This document shows, piece by piece, positions 27,926-35,772 of a stretch of 64,000 bases of DNA. The stretch lies in the NCBI GenBank assembly GCA_949372635.1, contig CASIAB010000001.1, positions 62,001 to 126,000 on the forward strand, written 5' to 3'. Position 1 is the stretch's first letter. Every line of letters begins with the position of its first letter. The position numbers and the translations under genes were made by a program. The notes under the pieces are model-generated. The model did no database searches. It was given only the letters and a program-made list of their open reading frames with translations, and was not told the DNA's origin. The stretch is from an uncultured Pseudomonadales bacterium (lineage in GTDB: Bacteria > Pseudomonadota > Gammaproteobacteria > Pseudomonadales > Pseudohongiellaceae).

Positions 27926-28492
27926 GTGGCAGAGATAGATATAAATTCGCCGCCCTCTTCGAAAAATATTCTGATAGCGTCAGCCATATCTTTTGTCATT
28001 GCGCTAACCGTCCTGTTCAGCTTTATCCTGCCTGCTGAGTTTGGTTCAGACCCACTCGGCACTGGCGAACTGTTTGGCTTAAATGTACTAGGCCTCGAAG
28101 AAAACCCTTTTGAGGAACAACTCGAAGTCCATAAAACCGACTCTGTGGAATTCATCCTCGGACCTTTCGAATCGGTTGAATATAAGTACTTGCTGGATAT
28201 GGATGCATCGATGCTATTCAGCTGGGTAGCCGATGGGGAGCTTTACTACGACATGCATGCCGAGCCTTCTGGCTTAGGCGAGGAATATGCAGAGAGTTTC
28301 GAGCAAGGCACAGGTGAAAGTCGCATGGGTTCTTTTCATGCACCCTTTACTGGCATTCATGGCTGGTTCTGGGAAAACCGTGGTTCTAGCACCATCACCA
28401 TAAATCTCTACTCTTCTGGCTTCTATGTGAACTCGACTGTGTTCCGTGATGGCGGTAGTTACGAACGGGAACTGCAGACAGTAGCTAACTAA
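27926..28492 (+). CDS. Single-pass transmembrane anchor protein
   Basis: 188 residues from GTG 27926, with GGAG 7 bases upstream. One membrane segment (about 14-36) follows a short cytoplasmic end; the rest is an exported beta-rich domain (SVEFILGPFESVEYKYLLDM, MGSFHAPFTGIHGWFWENRG). Such proteins are annotated only as 'transmembrane anchor protein' beside HupE/UreJ genes. It follows the HupE-like gene by 45 bases and ends before a strong terminator. Confidence 0.7.
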   Translation: MAEIDINSPPSSKNILIASAISFVIALTVLFSFILPAEFGSDPLGTGELFGLNVLGLEENPFEEQLEVHKTDSVEFILGPFESVEYKYLLDMDASMLFSWVADGELYYDMHAEPSGLGEEYAESFEQGTGESRMGSFHAPFTGIHGWFWENRGSSTITINLYSSGFYVNSTVFRDGGSYERELQTVAN

Positions 28493-28564
28493 ACGTAAAG
28501 CGAAAATTAAGAGCCTGCGCGCAGCGCCTGACTGAATACCTAGAGCAAGAAATTTAGGCAAAAA

Positions 28565-28587
28565 AAAGCCCGCTAAAAGCGGGCTTT
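28565..28587. terminator. Bidirectional rho-independent terminator
   Basis: AAAGCCCGCT / AGCGGGCTTT form a 10-base-pair stem with a 3-base loop. It sits between the anchor gene (ending 28492) and the convergent DUF6152 gene (ending 28622), with an A run before it and T/C after it. Confidence 0.9.
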
Positions 28588-28621
28588 CCCCTAGGAAATT
28601 TCTCCATAACCTAAAGTCTGA

Positions 28622-29080
28622 CTACTGCCCTGGCTCTGAGGCATCAGTGCCGTCACGTGGCGCACCAGTACCGGATGAGCCCATGAACAATTTGCGACCA
28701 TCAGGGAAAGTAATGTCACGGCCATTCGCACGACAGGTAGGCTCGCACAGCCTGTCTTTCGACTGGTAACCAGTAACAACAATGTCCTCACCTAGCGTCA
28801 GTGAATTACGGTTGATACCACGACGCAATAACGTATTTGGCGTCCCACCTTCAACCATCCAAGGACCAGGATCGCGCGTTGCTTCAGGATCACTGTTTTC
28901 TAGGTGAATCCAGGTGTGAGGGTTAATCCACTCTACACGAGTTATTGGACCACCAAGACGAACTGGAAGATTCGCGTCAAATTCAGCTGAGAAGGCATGA
29001 TGAGCAACCGCTGCAGGCTGATTGATTGCAACAACACCGAGGGCTGTAACAAATGATAATGCTAGTAATTTAATTTTCAT
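28622..29080 (-). CDS. Exported DUF6152 family protein
   Basis: 152 residues; signal peptide ends AAVAHH. DUF6152 features: AHHAFSAEFDANLPVRLGG, ITRVEWINPHTWIHLE and TPNTLLRRGINRNSLTLGED, ending in an Asp/Gly-rich tail. The family is small, periplasmic and of unknown function. It is the downstream partner of the PDxxGxW gene at 29271-30161 (190 bases apart, same strand); a second DUF6152/PDxxGxW pair occurs at 50953-52223. Confidence 0.85.
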   Translation of the reverse strand: MKIKLLALSFVTALGVVAINQPAAVAHHAFSAEFDANLPVRLGGPITRVEWINPHTWIHLENSDPEATRDPGPWMVEGGTPNTLLRRGINRNSLTLGEDIVVTGYQSKDRLCEPTCRANGRDITFPDGRKLFMGSSGTGAPRDGTDASEPGQ

Positions 29081-29270
29081 ACAATTTACCCCATTTATAA
29101 CTTGAAATGACTGAGCTTATTGGTTTGAACCCTGCAAAACTGGCTCATTCCTCGCTCAATACATCGAAATTTCAATTAAGCGGTCAGTAGAGTCGATATT
29201 CTAACCAAGGGCCCTAGGTATTTCCAAGCAGAATACGCCGAAACGAGCCCTTTTTTGTTCGAAATCGATC

Positions 29271-30161
29271 CTAGAAGCCTAATTCAGACTCTCTACCCTT
29301 ACGATATCGGCCGTACATCATCTCTTCTACAAATTCTACACACTTAAATTGTGGTAATTCATAGCCTTCTTCTAGACGACGATAGATAGGCATCTTGATG
29401 GTCCAAGCCTCTTCGAAGAGATCAGGATCTTCCATAGTAGCCGTGTACTCGATAACGTTCTCGCTCACCAAGGTATAGCGTTCTGTAACCTTGAGCATGT
29501 AGGTGTGGTAGTTACCAGCTCTGTCGAACCACGTACGGTCATCTTGACCAGTTACTTCGACTACCCAAGTATCGCCATCCCAATATCCAAAAGACTGACC
29601 CATCCAAGAATCAAGTGGTGCAGGACCCGGATCTTCAAGGAATACGTTACGTACCGCTCCAGCAAATGAGTAGGCTATGAAGAAAGCGCTCTCGCTCTGA
29701 AATATCTGGAATGGATGAGGCATGTAATTGGCTCTGGGGACACCTGGCATATAACACTTAACCTCAGGGTCCATTGACTGCCAATTTGCTGCATTCTCGT
29801 CACGTCGCGCTAATGCTTCAGGCTTATAAGGGATTGTGCCGCCCTCCACTACGCCGAAGCTAGCTGGAACTGCGCCAACCGCACCCATCGCAACAATGCT
29901 AGGAGCAGGCACCGGCACGAAGTCGCCCGGAACAAGCTGATGAGCTGCTCTTGGTGGCGCTGGCTCTAGATTGTCATTGGCATTCATCAGCACTTGCCAG
30001 ATTCCGTTAAAGTCGGGCTTGCCGTTTGGAGTACGAGGAATATCGCCCATTGAGGCTTCTGCAGCCTGAGCAACTTGAGTTGATTGTGTATCGCTTGTGT
30101 CGGCAGGTGAGCAACCTACTACGAGCACCGATATCGCTAGGAGTAGCCATTGAATCTTCAT
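29271..30161 (-). CDS. PDxxGxW-family lipoprotein
   Basis: 296 residues. Lipoprotein signal VVGC; the mature N-terminus has RTPNGKPDFNGIWQVLM. Other shared landmarks with the genes at 18139 and 51491 are EVKCYMPGVPR, GYWDGDTWVVEVT and a C-terminal Cys (QFKCVEF). AAGG lies 7 bases before ATG. It precedes the DUF6152 gene on the same strand. The membrane/periplasmic location and the neighbour point to a shared, still undescribed process. Confidence 0.75.
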   Translation of the reverse strand: MKIQWLLLAISVLVVGCSPADTSDTQSTQVAQAAEASMGDIPRTPNGKPDFNGIWQVLMNANDNLEPAPPRAAHQLVPGDFVPVPAPSIVAMGAVGAVPASFGVVEGGTIPYKPEALARRDENAANWQSMDPEVKCYMPGVPRANYMPHPFQIFQSESAFFIAYSFAGAVRNVFLEDPGPAPLDSWMGQSFGYWDGDTWVVEVTGQDDRTWFDRAGNYHTYMLKVTERYTLVSENVIEYTATMEDPDLFEEAWTIKMPIYRRLEEGYELPQFKCVEFVEEMMYGRYRKGRESELGF

Positions 30162-30387
30162 AATTCTACCTTTTTATTTTATTAGAAATTCTCTCCCAAA
30201 GGAGCCACGATATAACCACTTGGGCTGTGGTGTGTCAAGCCAAACGCGCCGAATCGTCTAGGCTAGGGCCATAAGAGAGCAATCGAGTCGGAGGCGCTAA
30301 AAACACCTTAGATACACCCCTAGACATGAGCATTTTACCGTTAAAAACTGATGTCCTCGATGGCGACCAAAATACCAAAAGCATTGC

Positions 30388-30984
30388 TTATTCTGCGCGC
30401 CGGAGAAGCATCATCGATCCTGTGATAGTCATCAGTAGGAGCAGAAAGAGACCAGCAACGCCCAGAACAGTATCTACAAGAGCAATGCCTGTCCATTGAA
30501 GATAGTGAATACTGTAGATCCTATCGATCCATCGCGTGTCTGCACCCTGCTGAGAGAGCGACAGCGAATCCCAATTTACGGTAATGGTGACTCCTGTTGA
30601 GGTGTGAAAAGGATAAGACTCTCCAGGCAGAAGCTCGCCGTAACGCAGGGTATCCTGACTAATTGCGTCTTCCACAAAGTTCGCCAAGTCTGCCTCGGTA
30701 GGTGCGGCTCGCACCTCTAAACTATCCGGGTCAAGCTGTTGCCACCTGTCCTCTTGCTTTACCAGCAAATGCTGACCCAGTATGGTTTTAAGTAAGCGCA
30801 TTTCCTGCCACTGCGGCTCTGCCGAAATATAGATCTCACCCGCCGCATACGTTTTTGGTGACAGTACCGAATAGGCCTGCTCGTATGCCGGTCGCACGAG
30901 AAAGAAAATACCCGTCAGAGACCAAGCAATGAATGGCAAAAGTAGGATGCCGCCAAGAAGACGATGCTGTTTACGTGTAATCAT
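30388..30984 (-). CDS. PepSY-associated membrane protein
   Basis: 198 residues. One helix at the N-terminus (LLGGILLLPFIAWSLTGIFF) and one or two at the C-terminus (LVDTVLGVAGLFLLLLMTIT) flank a periplasmic domain, as in PepSY-associated TM (COG3182-like) proteins. Such proteins take part in iron uptake or membrane electron transfer. The His pair around the last helices (YSIHYLQWTG) could bind haem. It is upstream of the PDxxGxW/DUF6152 pair on the same strand. Confidence 0.7.
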   Translation of the reverse strand: MITRKQHRLLGGILLLPFIAWSLTGIFFLVRPAYEQAYSVLSPKTYAAGEIYISAEPQWQEMRLLKTILGQHLLVKQEDRWQQLDPDSLEVRAAPTEADLANFVEDAISQDTLRYGELLPGESYPFHTSTGVTITVNWDSLSLSQQGADTRWIDRIYSIHYLQWTGIALVDTVLGVAGLFLLLLMTITGSMMLLRRAE

Positions 30985-31067
30985 GAAATTTGGTTGAGCG
31001 CTGTTATCGCAAGAATCTTAAAGTGAAGAACTGTATCTACGCATGGAATTTAGCGGTGTGCACATTA

Positions 31068-31211
31068 TTACTTACAGAGTATAGGTAGGCTGCGCTTCCT
31101 TACTGCGAAGGATAAAATTACTAGAAGCGCTAAGCTGAGCACGGCCGCTGCAAAGAGGGAGACGCGTGAAAAATAGATCGACGTTTCATCTCCTCCGGCT
31201 AGGCCAATCAT
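31068..31211 (-). CDS. Small single-pass membrane protein (47 aa)
   Basis: A 47-codon frame whose ATG overlaps the acyltransferase stop (ATGA at 31208-31211). It has an acidic N-terminus (GGDETSIYF), a hydrophobic helix (residues 17-35, VSLFAAAVLSLALLVILS) and a basic end (RKRSLP). The overlap and the membrane-helix-plus-basic-end pattern argue for a real small protein cotranslated with the acyltransferase. No family recognised. Confidence 0.45.
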   Translation of the reverse strand: MIGLAGGDETSIYFSRVSLFAAAVLSLALLVILSFAVRKRSLPILCK

Positions 31212-32365
31212 TTCGCATTCTCGACGTGACGGTATAAAGCCTTGCGAATAGGTGTCTCGATAAACCGATAGATGAAGTAGGACACGGCCACAGTAATAGT
31301 TATCACCAGCGCTAAGTTAATTGTAAACGGCAATGAATCAGGCAATACATTGAAGAACTGCAACATCTCCATCAAAGGCCAGTGGAAGCAATAGAGTATA
31401 TAACTAAGACCGCCCAATACAGCGCACACGCGAGTAGCGCTAGCATTCGCTTGCCAGTTCATCCTGCTTAGAGCGAAAACTAGAAAACAAACCGACGGCA
31501 CTGTCGCGAAATACATGCTGTACTGATACGGCACATAATTGTGTGCCACAGAGACAGAGGCGATATAACAAGCTACGGCAATGGTAGCTGCGACCCACTT
31601 AGTTTCCGTATCCTCAGCATTAGTTCTATACGGGTAAAGAACGAATGCTTTGTACACGAGCATGCCGAAAATAAATTCGATACCTCGAATGAGAGGATTC
31701 GTATAGACCGGTATATTCAGATTCAGCAGGCTGTACTGCTCTGCGTCCGGCAAATTTATTTGAATCAACAGAAACTGCAGTAAGTAGAAGCCAACGAACG
31801 CGAATGCAACTCGAACCTTAGTGTTAATTTTTCGAAGCAGAATTAGCAGCAGAGGAAAACAGAGGTAGAAATACATTTCAAGCACAAGAGACCACAAAGG
31901 TCCGTTGAACACTAGGTTTAGCGTTTCGATGTTACTCAAAGATTGAGTAAACGTAAGATGACGGAAGGTGGCCATCGCCCAGAAGGAAACATCTAGCGGC
32001 TCGGGCAAATCATAACGCAATACAAACAGACGATTTACTTCTGTAAAAAAAACCTCGCCAAAATTTAAATAGGCTAAGGAAACGAACAACGATGAAACGA
32101 TAACAGCCAACCAGTAGACAGGGAATATTCGTATTAATCTCTGCAAATAGTAGCGCTTATACGGTGCCGATCCCTGCAGGGCGGGATAAGTGTAGGAGAG
32201 AATAAAACCACTGAGTACGAAGAACCAGGACAACGCGCTGGTCGCCGCTGCTCCATACAGAACAAAATGCCCCATGATGAGTTCATAATGAACCAACATC
32301 ACAGTCAGCGCGGCGACAAATCGCATCGCGTCGAGAATGGGTATCTTCTCTTGGCTAACGCTCAT
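31208..32365 (-). CDS. Acyltransferase 3 family membrane protein
   Basis: 385 residues from ATG 32365 (AAGG 7 bases upstream). About ten membrane helices. The acyltransferase-3 start (ILDAMRFVAALTVMLVHYE with the conserved His) is followed by WFFVLSGFILSY, then RLIRIFPVYWLAV. The family transfers acyl groups such as acetyl to sugars of lipopolysaccharide, exopolysaccharide or peptidoglycan. It lies downstream of the GMC dehydrogenase gene on the same strand. Confidence 0.9.
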   Translation of the reverse strand: MSVSQEKIPILDAMRFVAALTVMLVHYELIMGHFVLYGAAATSALSWFFVLSGFILSYTYPALQGSAPYKRYYLQRLIRIFPVYWLAVIVSSLFVSLAYLNFGEVFFTEVNRLFVLRYDLPEPLDVSFWAMATFRHLTFTQSLSNIETLNLVFNGPLWSLVLEMYFYLCFPLLLILLRKINTKVRVAFAFVGFYLLQFLLIQINLPDAEQYSLLNLNIPVYTNPLIRGIEFIFGMLVYKAFVLYPYRTNAEDTETKWVAATIAVACYIASVSVAHNYVPYQYSMYFATVPSVCFLVFALSRMNWQANASATRVCAVLGGLSYILYCFHWPLMEMLQFFNVLPDSLPFTINLALVITITVAVSYFIYRFIETPIRKALYRHVENAK

Positions 32366-32422
32366 CAAACAGCCTTACGTTGATAGCGCTCAGATATTGC
32401 CTTTGTTGTTTCAATCCGATTG

Positions 32423-34126
32423 TTATCCAACTATCGAACGCCAGTTTTTCGCTAGGTGTTCAGCGGTACGCCACGAAAGCGCCTGCACAGTAAGTGTCGG
32501 GTTGCGCGAGCCACTGCTACCCATTACCGACGCACCTAAAATACCAAGGTTAGGCACCTCATGTGCGAACCCCCATTCGTCCACCACATTAGTTTCGCTA
32601 TTCAATCCCATCCGCGTTCCGCCATAGGCGTGCGTAGTCGCACCCATACTGTTGCCCAATCCATACTTCACGATCTTGGTGGCGCCTGCCTCTATATACC
32701 ACTGCTCCATCTTCACTTGAGAGAAGGCGGCTATACGCTTTTCGTTATCGCGGTAGCGAGCAGTGATTCGAGTTACAGGTAAACCTAGCGGATCTTTCAC
32801 GACTGGATCGAGGTCCAAGTAATTGCCTTCGTAGGGAAGTGTCGTCTTCTGTATATAGGAGGTGTTGGTTCTGTCGGCATTCTTCATAATAAATGCCTTC
32901 CAGTGAGGGCCCCAATTCCTTGTCTCGCCGAAAGTAGACATCTTCGCCGCGCTCATAGGCTTCCTATCGGTGTGCACCCAGAGGTTCGCACCGCCGATAA
33001 AATCCAAATCACTGTGATCAAAATTATCATCGGCCCATTCATCGATCGCAACTCCCTGAGCCGGGAGGCCATACCAATTGTGCAGATCTCTATCGAAGAG
33101 TGCGGTGACAGGCGCACCCTGATGGTGGGTCATATAGTGTTTTCCCACTTGCCCCGCATTGTTGGCAAGACCGTCAGGGAACGCTCGAGACTTGGAGAGC
33201 TGCAACAGCCGCACGTTTTCGTAGGCATAGCTGGCGAGCAACACTACATCCGCTGGTTGGAAGAATGTTTCGCTTCCCTTGATGTAGTCGACCCCGGTTA
33301 CACGGCCACTATCATTCGTAACTATTTGGGTAACGCGAGCGAAGGTCACGACCTCGAGATTACCCGTGTCCACTGCCCTCGGAATCACAGTGAACGCGGT
33401 GGAGCTCTTTGCCTTCACATGGCAGCCACCCTTATTACAGAAACCGTGATACTGGCAAGGTGGGCGACCATCGAAGAGTTCTGTTGTGATTGCCGCTGGA
33501 CCCTGAAATGGATTCCATCCCAAATTTTCAGCAGCGTTACCCATAAGATCTGTGAAAGGTGAGCTACGCAGTGGCTTCATCGGATATTCGCGTTTACGCT
33601 CCCCTTCAAAAATATTTCCTGCCCTGTTCTTCTTGCCCTGCACATTGCCAGCCTGCCCGGAAATGCCGACTGTGTATTCGATCTTGTCGTAGTAAGGCTC
33701 TAGCTCCTCATAACCGAAAGGCCAGTCTTCGACGGTAGTACCTTCAGGAATACGATTCTCCCCGTAGCGCTTTTTCGTCTCGCTGACCACCTTGAAGTCC
33801 CATGGATTTAAGCGCCAACTCTGCGCCCAGTAGTGCATGGTCGTGCCGCCTACTGCATTCATCATCGGGTGGCCGCCTTGGATGGCAGTATCACTCGATG
33901 TTGCGCGAACCGTCGGAGCCTCGCTCGCCGCCTTCTGCACAGACTGCGGCCAGTTGCGCGATCCATTACGTAGTTCATCTGGCGCAAAATCACGCGGGCT
34001 TAACCAGCCCCCCGCCTCGAGGCCTATCACTTTCAGCCCGGCATTCGTCAAGGGAAGAGCTGCGACGCCGCCGGCAGCTCCCATGCCTACGATTACAACA
34101 TCTGTCTTAGCTAGTCGTTTAGGCAT
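32423..34126 (-). CDS. GMC-family FAD oxidoreductase, large subunit
   Basis: 567 residues from ATG 34126, with GGAGG 8 bases upstream. FAD-binding VIVGMGAAGGVAALPLT (GxGxxGG), the GMC middle segment GGTTMHYWAQ, CQYHGFCNKGGCHVKAKSST (cysteines of the gluconate-dehydrogenase branch) and a late GNSMGATTHAYGGTRMG. Such subunits oxidise sugars or alcohols in the periplasm with a small subunit and usually a cytochrome c. The small subunit lies just upstream, overlapping by 8 bases; no cytochrome subunit gene is beside it. Confidence 0.92.
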   Translation of the reverse strand: MPKRLAKTDVVIVGMGAAGGVAALPLTNAGLKVIGLEAGGWLSPRDFAPDELRNGSRNWPQSVQKAASEAPTVRATSSDTAIQGGHPMMNAVGGTTMHYWAQSWRLNPWDFKVVSETKKRYGENRIPEGTTVEDWPFGYEELEPYYDKIEYTVGISGQAGNVQGKKNRAGNIFEGERKREYPMKPLRSSPFTDLMGNAAENLGWNPFQGPAAITTELFDGRPPCQYHGFCNKGGCHVKAKSSTAFTVIPRAVDTGNLEVVTFARVTQIVTNDSGRVTGVDYIKGSETFFQPADVVLLASYAYENVRLLQLSKSRAFPDGLANNAGQVGKHYMTHHQGAPVTALFDRDLHNWYGLPAQGVAIDEWADDNFDHSDLDFIGGANLWVHTDRKPMSAAKMSTFGETRNWGPHWKAFIMKNADRTNTSYIQKTTLPYEGNYLDLDPVVKDPLGLPVTRITARYRDNEKRIAAFSQVKMEQWYIEAGATKIVKYGLGNSMGATTHAYGGTRMGLNSETNVVDEWGFAHEVPNLGILGASVMGSSGSRNPTLTVQALSWRTAEHLAKNWRSIVG

Positions 34127-34877
34127 AATCGTCACCTCCCTCGGCGTCCGTCAGGGAATTGTCGGCTAGTTTGGTGTAGGTGCTGTGGTCATAGGCTGAT
34201 TGATGATTTGGCGGCAGGCTTGCCCCTGCTGAAACATCCGCCTCACTCGCACCAAGGCGAATGCCTGGATAACGCAACATGTCCCAGCCGACGAAATCCT
34301 GATTGCCCCCATAATAAGGATCACAGAAAGTGCCGTCGATCGTATGGCCGCGAAGCATATTGAAGAAGCCACTGCCATTTGGAATAAAACCCGAAATCTT
34401 GTTGGCCTGTAAAGCGAGCAAAATCGAATTCTGCTGATCGAGTGGCAACTCGGAAAAAAATTTCCCCCGAGTTTGACGCGCAAATTCGTTGATGGCATTT
34501 AGGCCGACACTATAATTGTGTCTCGCCCCGCTGTTATGACTGGCGAGAGATTTATCGATGTAGTGAACCGCTCGCGCTTCTCGTGCACCAGGACCATGCT
34601 CGTCAGAAGGAATTAAACAGTCGCAGATCGCCGCAAGCGTTTCCGCCTCCTCAGCGGTCAACGCTTCGAGCGCCTCGCGCGGGGCATTTGAATTGCTGTT
34701 CGTGTTTGTCGAATCAGCAGCGATTACATGGGAAGTTGCTATTGTACTCACCGCTGCCGCGCCGACCAGACCCGCACCTTTTAATAGGTTGCGCCGAGAA
34801 GGATTGATGAGGCTTTCCTCTAGCAGATCGCTCTTACTATTGTTTCCAATACCGTTTCCATTATTTTTCTTATTCAT
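34119..34877 (-). CDS. Gluconate 2-dehydrogenase subunit 3-like protein (Tat-exported)
   Basis: 252 residues. The twin-arginine signal SRRNLLKGAGLVGAAAV is present (about residues 27-44). The core matches the small subunit of membrane dehydrogenases (ALTAEEAETLAAICDCLIPS, then FFNMLRGHTIDGTFCDPYYG). A ribosome site GGAG lies 5 bases before ATG. Translation of the GMC subunit is coupled by an 8-base overlap. Export of the folded FAD protein with this Tat partner is known for the family. Confidence 0.9.
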   Translation of the reverse strand: MNKKNNGNGIGNNSKSDLLEESLINPSRRNLLKGAGLVGAAAVSTIATSHVIAADSTNTNSNSNAPREALEALTAEEAETLAAICDCLIPSDEHGPGAREARAVHYIDKSLASHNSGARHNYSVGLNAINEFARQTRGKFFSELPLDQQNSILLALQANKISGFIPNGSGFFNMLRGHTIDGTFCDPYYGGNQDFVGWDMLRYPGIRLGASEADVSAGASLPPNHQSAYDHSTYTKLADNSLTDAEGGDDYA

Positions 34878-34969
34878 TATTGCTCCGCTGAATCATGCTG
34901 GACAGCACGCAGGGCTGTATACTTCCTTTGTTGGAGCGTAGCAAATATCCAATTTAGTGTATACGGTCC

Positions 34970-34999
34970 TTAACGGGGCTTCGATTAAAGCCCCGTTAA
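34970..34999. repeat. Perfect 12-base inverted repeat
   Basis: TTAACGGGGCTT and AAGCCCCGTTAA flank a 6-base loop. It lies in the 316-base region between the divergent GMC and cupin genes. It lacks a T run, so it may be a protein site or RNA hairpin rather than a plain terminator. Nothing else was seen in the 34878-35193 gap. Confidence 0.7.
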
Positions 35000-35193
35000 G
35001 CAGTCGCCAATCTCTCGTGAGCAGCTCACCGGTGCTCAAACCTCCTCTTAACCCTTAATAAGTGTGGCCTAACGGCCAAAACCTGTTATCTTTTCTATTC
35101 GGCCTATTGGTTGGCCCCTGAGTTTAACCAAGGTACCGACACTCGAAGGGACATTGCTATACATCCCACTTTTTAGTTACGAGGAAAATAATA

Positions 35194-35661
35194 ATGACAT
35201 TTAAAAGAATACTAACGCTGGCTAGCATATTATTTGCCGGGCTAATCATCTCTATCCAGACTTTATCAGCTCAGGTAGTCGAGCCTGATGAACATGACTT
35301 CATGGTCGCGACGCCCGATCAGTTGCACCCTGAGGACGGGAGCATTACTACAGTAATATATGGCGACCCAAGTAAATCCGGCATTTATGTTATTCAGATC
35401 ACCTGGCCTCCAGGACGCGGCAGTCGACCTCACTATCACAATCAGGCGCGCTACATTAACGTCTTAAGTGGCACTTGGTATGTACACACTGGACCCGAAT
35501 CTGACACCTATGATCCAGACGCCATGACTGCAGTCGGGCCTGGCACCTTTATCTACGAGCCACCGAATGGCCACCACTATGACATGGCGAAGGACGAGGA
35601 AGTTGTTGTTCAAATCTTTGGCATGGGCCCTGTGGTAACCACATCGATCGCCCAAGACTGA
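35194..35661 (+). CDS. Exported cupin-domain protein
   Basis: 155 residues; signal peptide ends LSAQ. Single cupin domain with metal-binding His in PGRGSRPHYHNQARYINVLSG and a second motif PPNGHHYDMA. It probably binds a metal ion and a small molecule or sugar in the periplasm. GAGGA lies upstream of ATG at a normal distance. It stands alone, divergent from the dehydrogenase small subunit. Confidence 0.85.
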   Translation: MTFKRILTLASILFAGLIISIQTLSAQVVEPDEHDFMVATPDQLHPEDGSITTVIYGDPSKSGIYVIQITWPPGRGSRPHYHNQARYINVLSGTWYVHTGPESDTYDPDAMTAVGPGTFIYEPPNGHHYDMAKDEEVVVQIFGMGPVVTTSIAQD

Positions 35662-35693
35662 GTCTGCAATCTAATTGCAGCTAGTTTTGAAAG

Positions 35694-35737
35694 AATCCGC
35701 CTCATGGCTTAACTTTAGAGTGAATACACGGCGGATT
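35694..35737. terminator. Possible hairpin between convergent genes
   Basis: AATCCGCC (35694-35701) and GGCGGATT (35730-35737) form an 8-base-pair stem around a 28-base loop, followed by TTTA on the plus side. It lies between the cupin and PhoX stop codons. The long loop makes this uncertain. Confidence 0.35.
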
Positions 35738-35772
35738 TTATGCCTTGCGCTTTAGGAGCAAACCAAATAAAC

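Noticed and set aside
32903..33562. 219-codon open frame on the plus strand inside the GMC gene
   Set aside because: Antisense to a well-supported GMC dehydrogenase; the product shows no domain or signal and lies in a conserved coding stretch.
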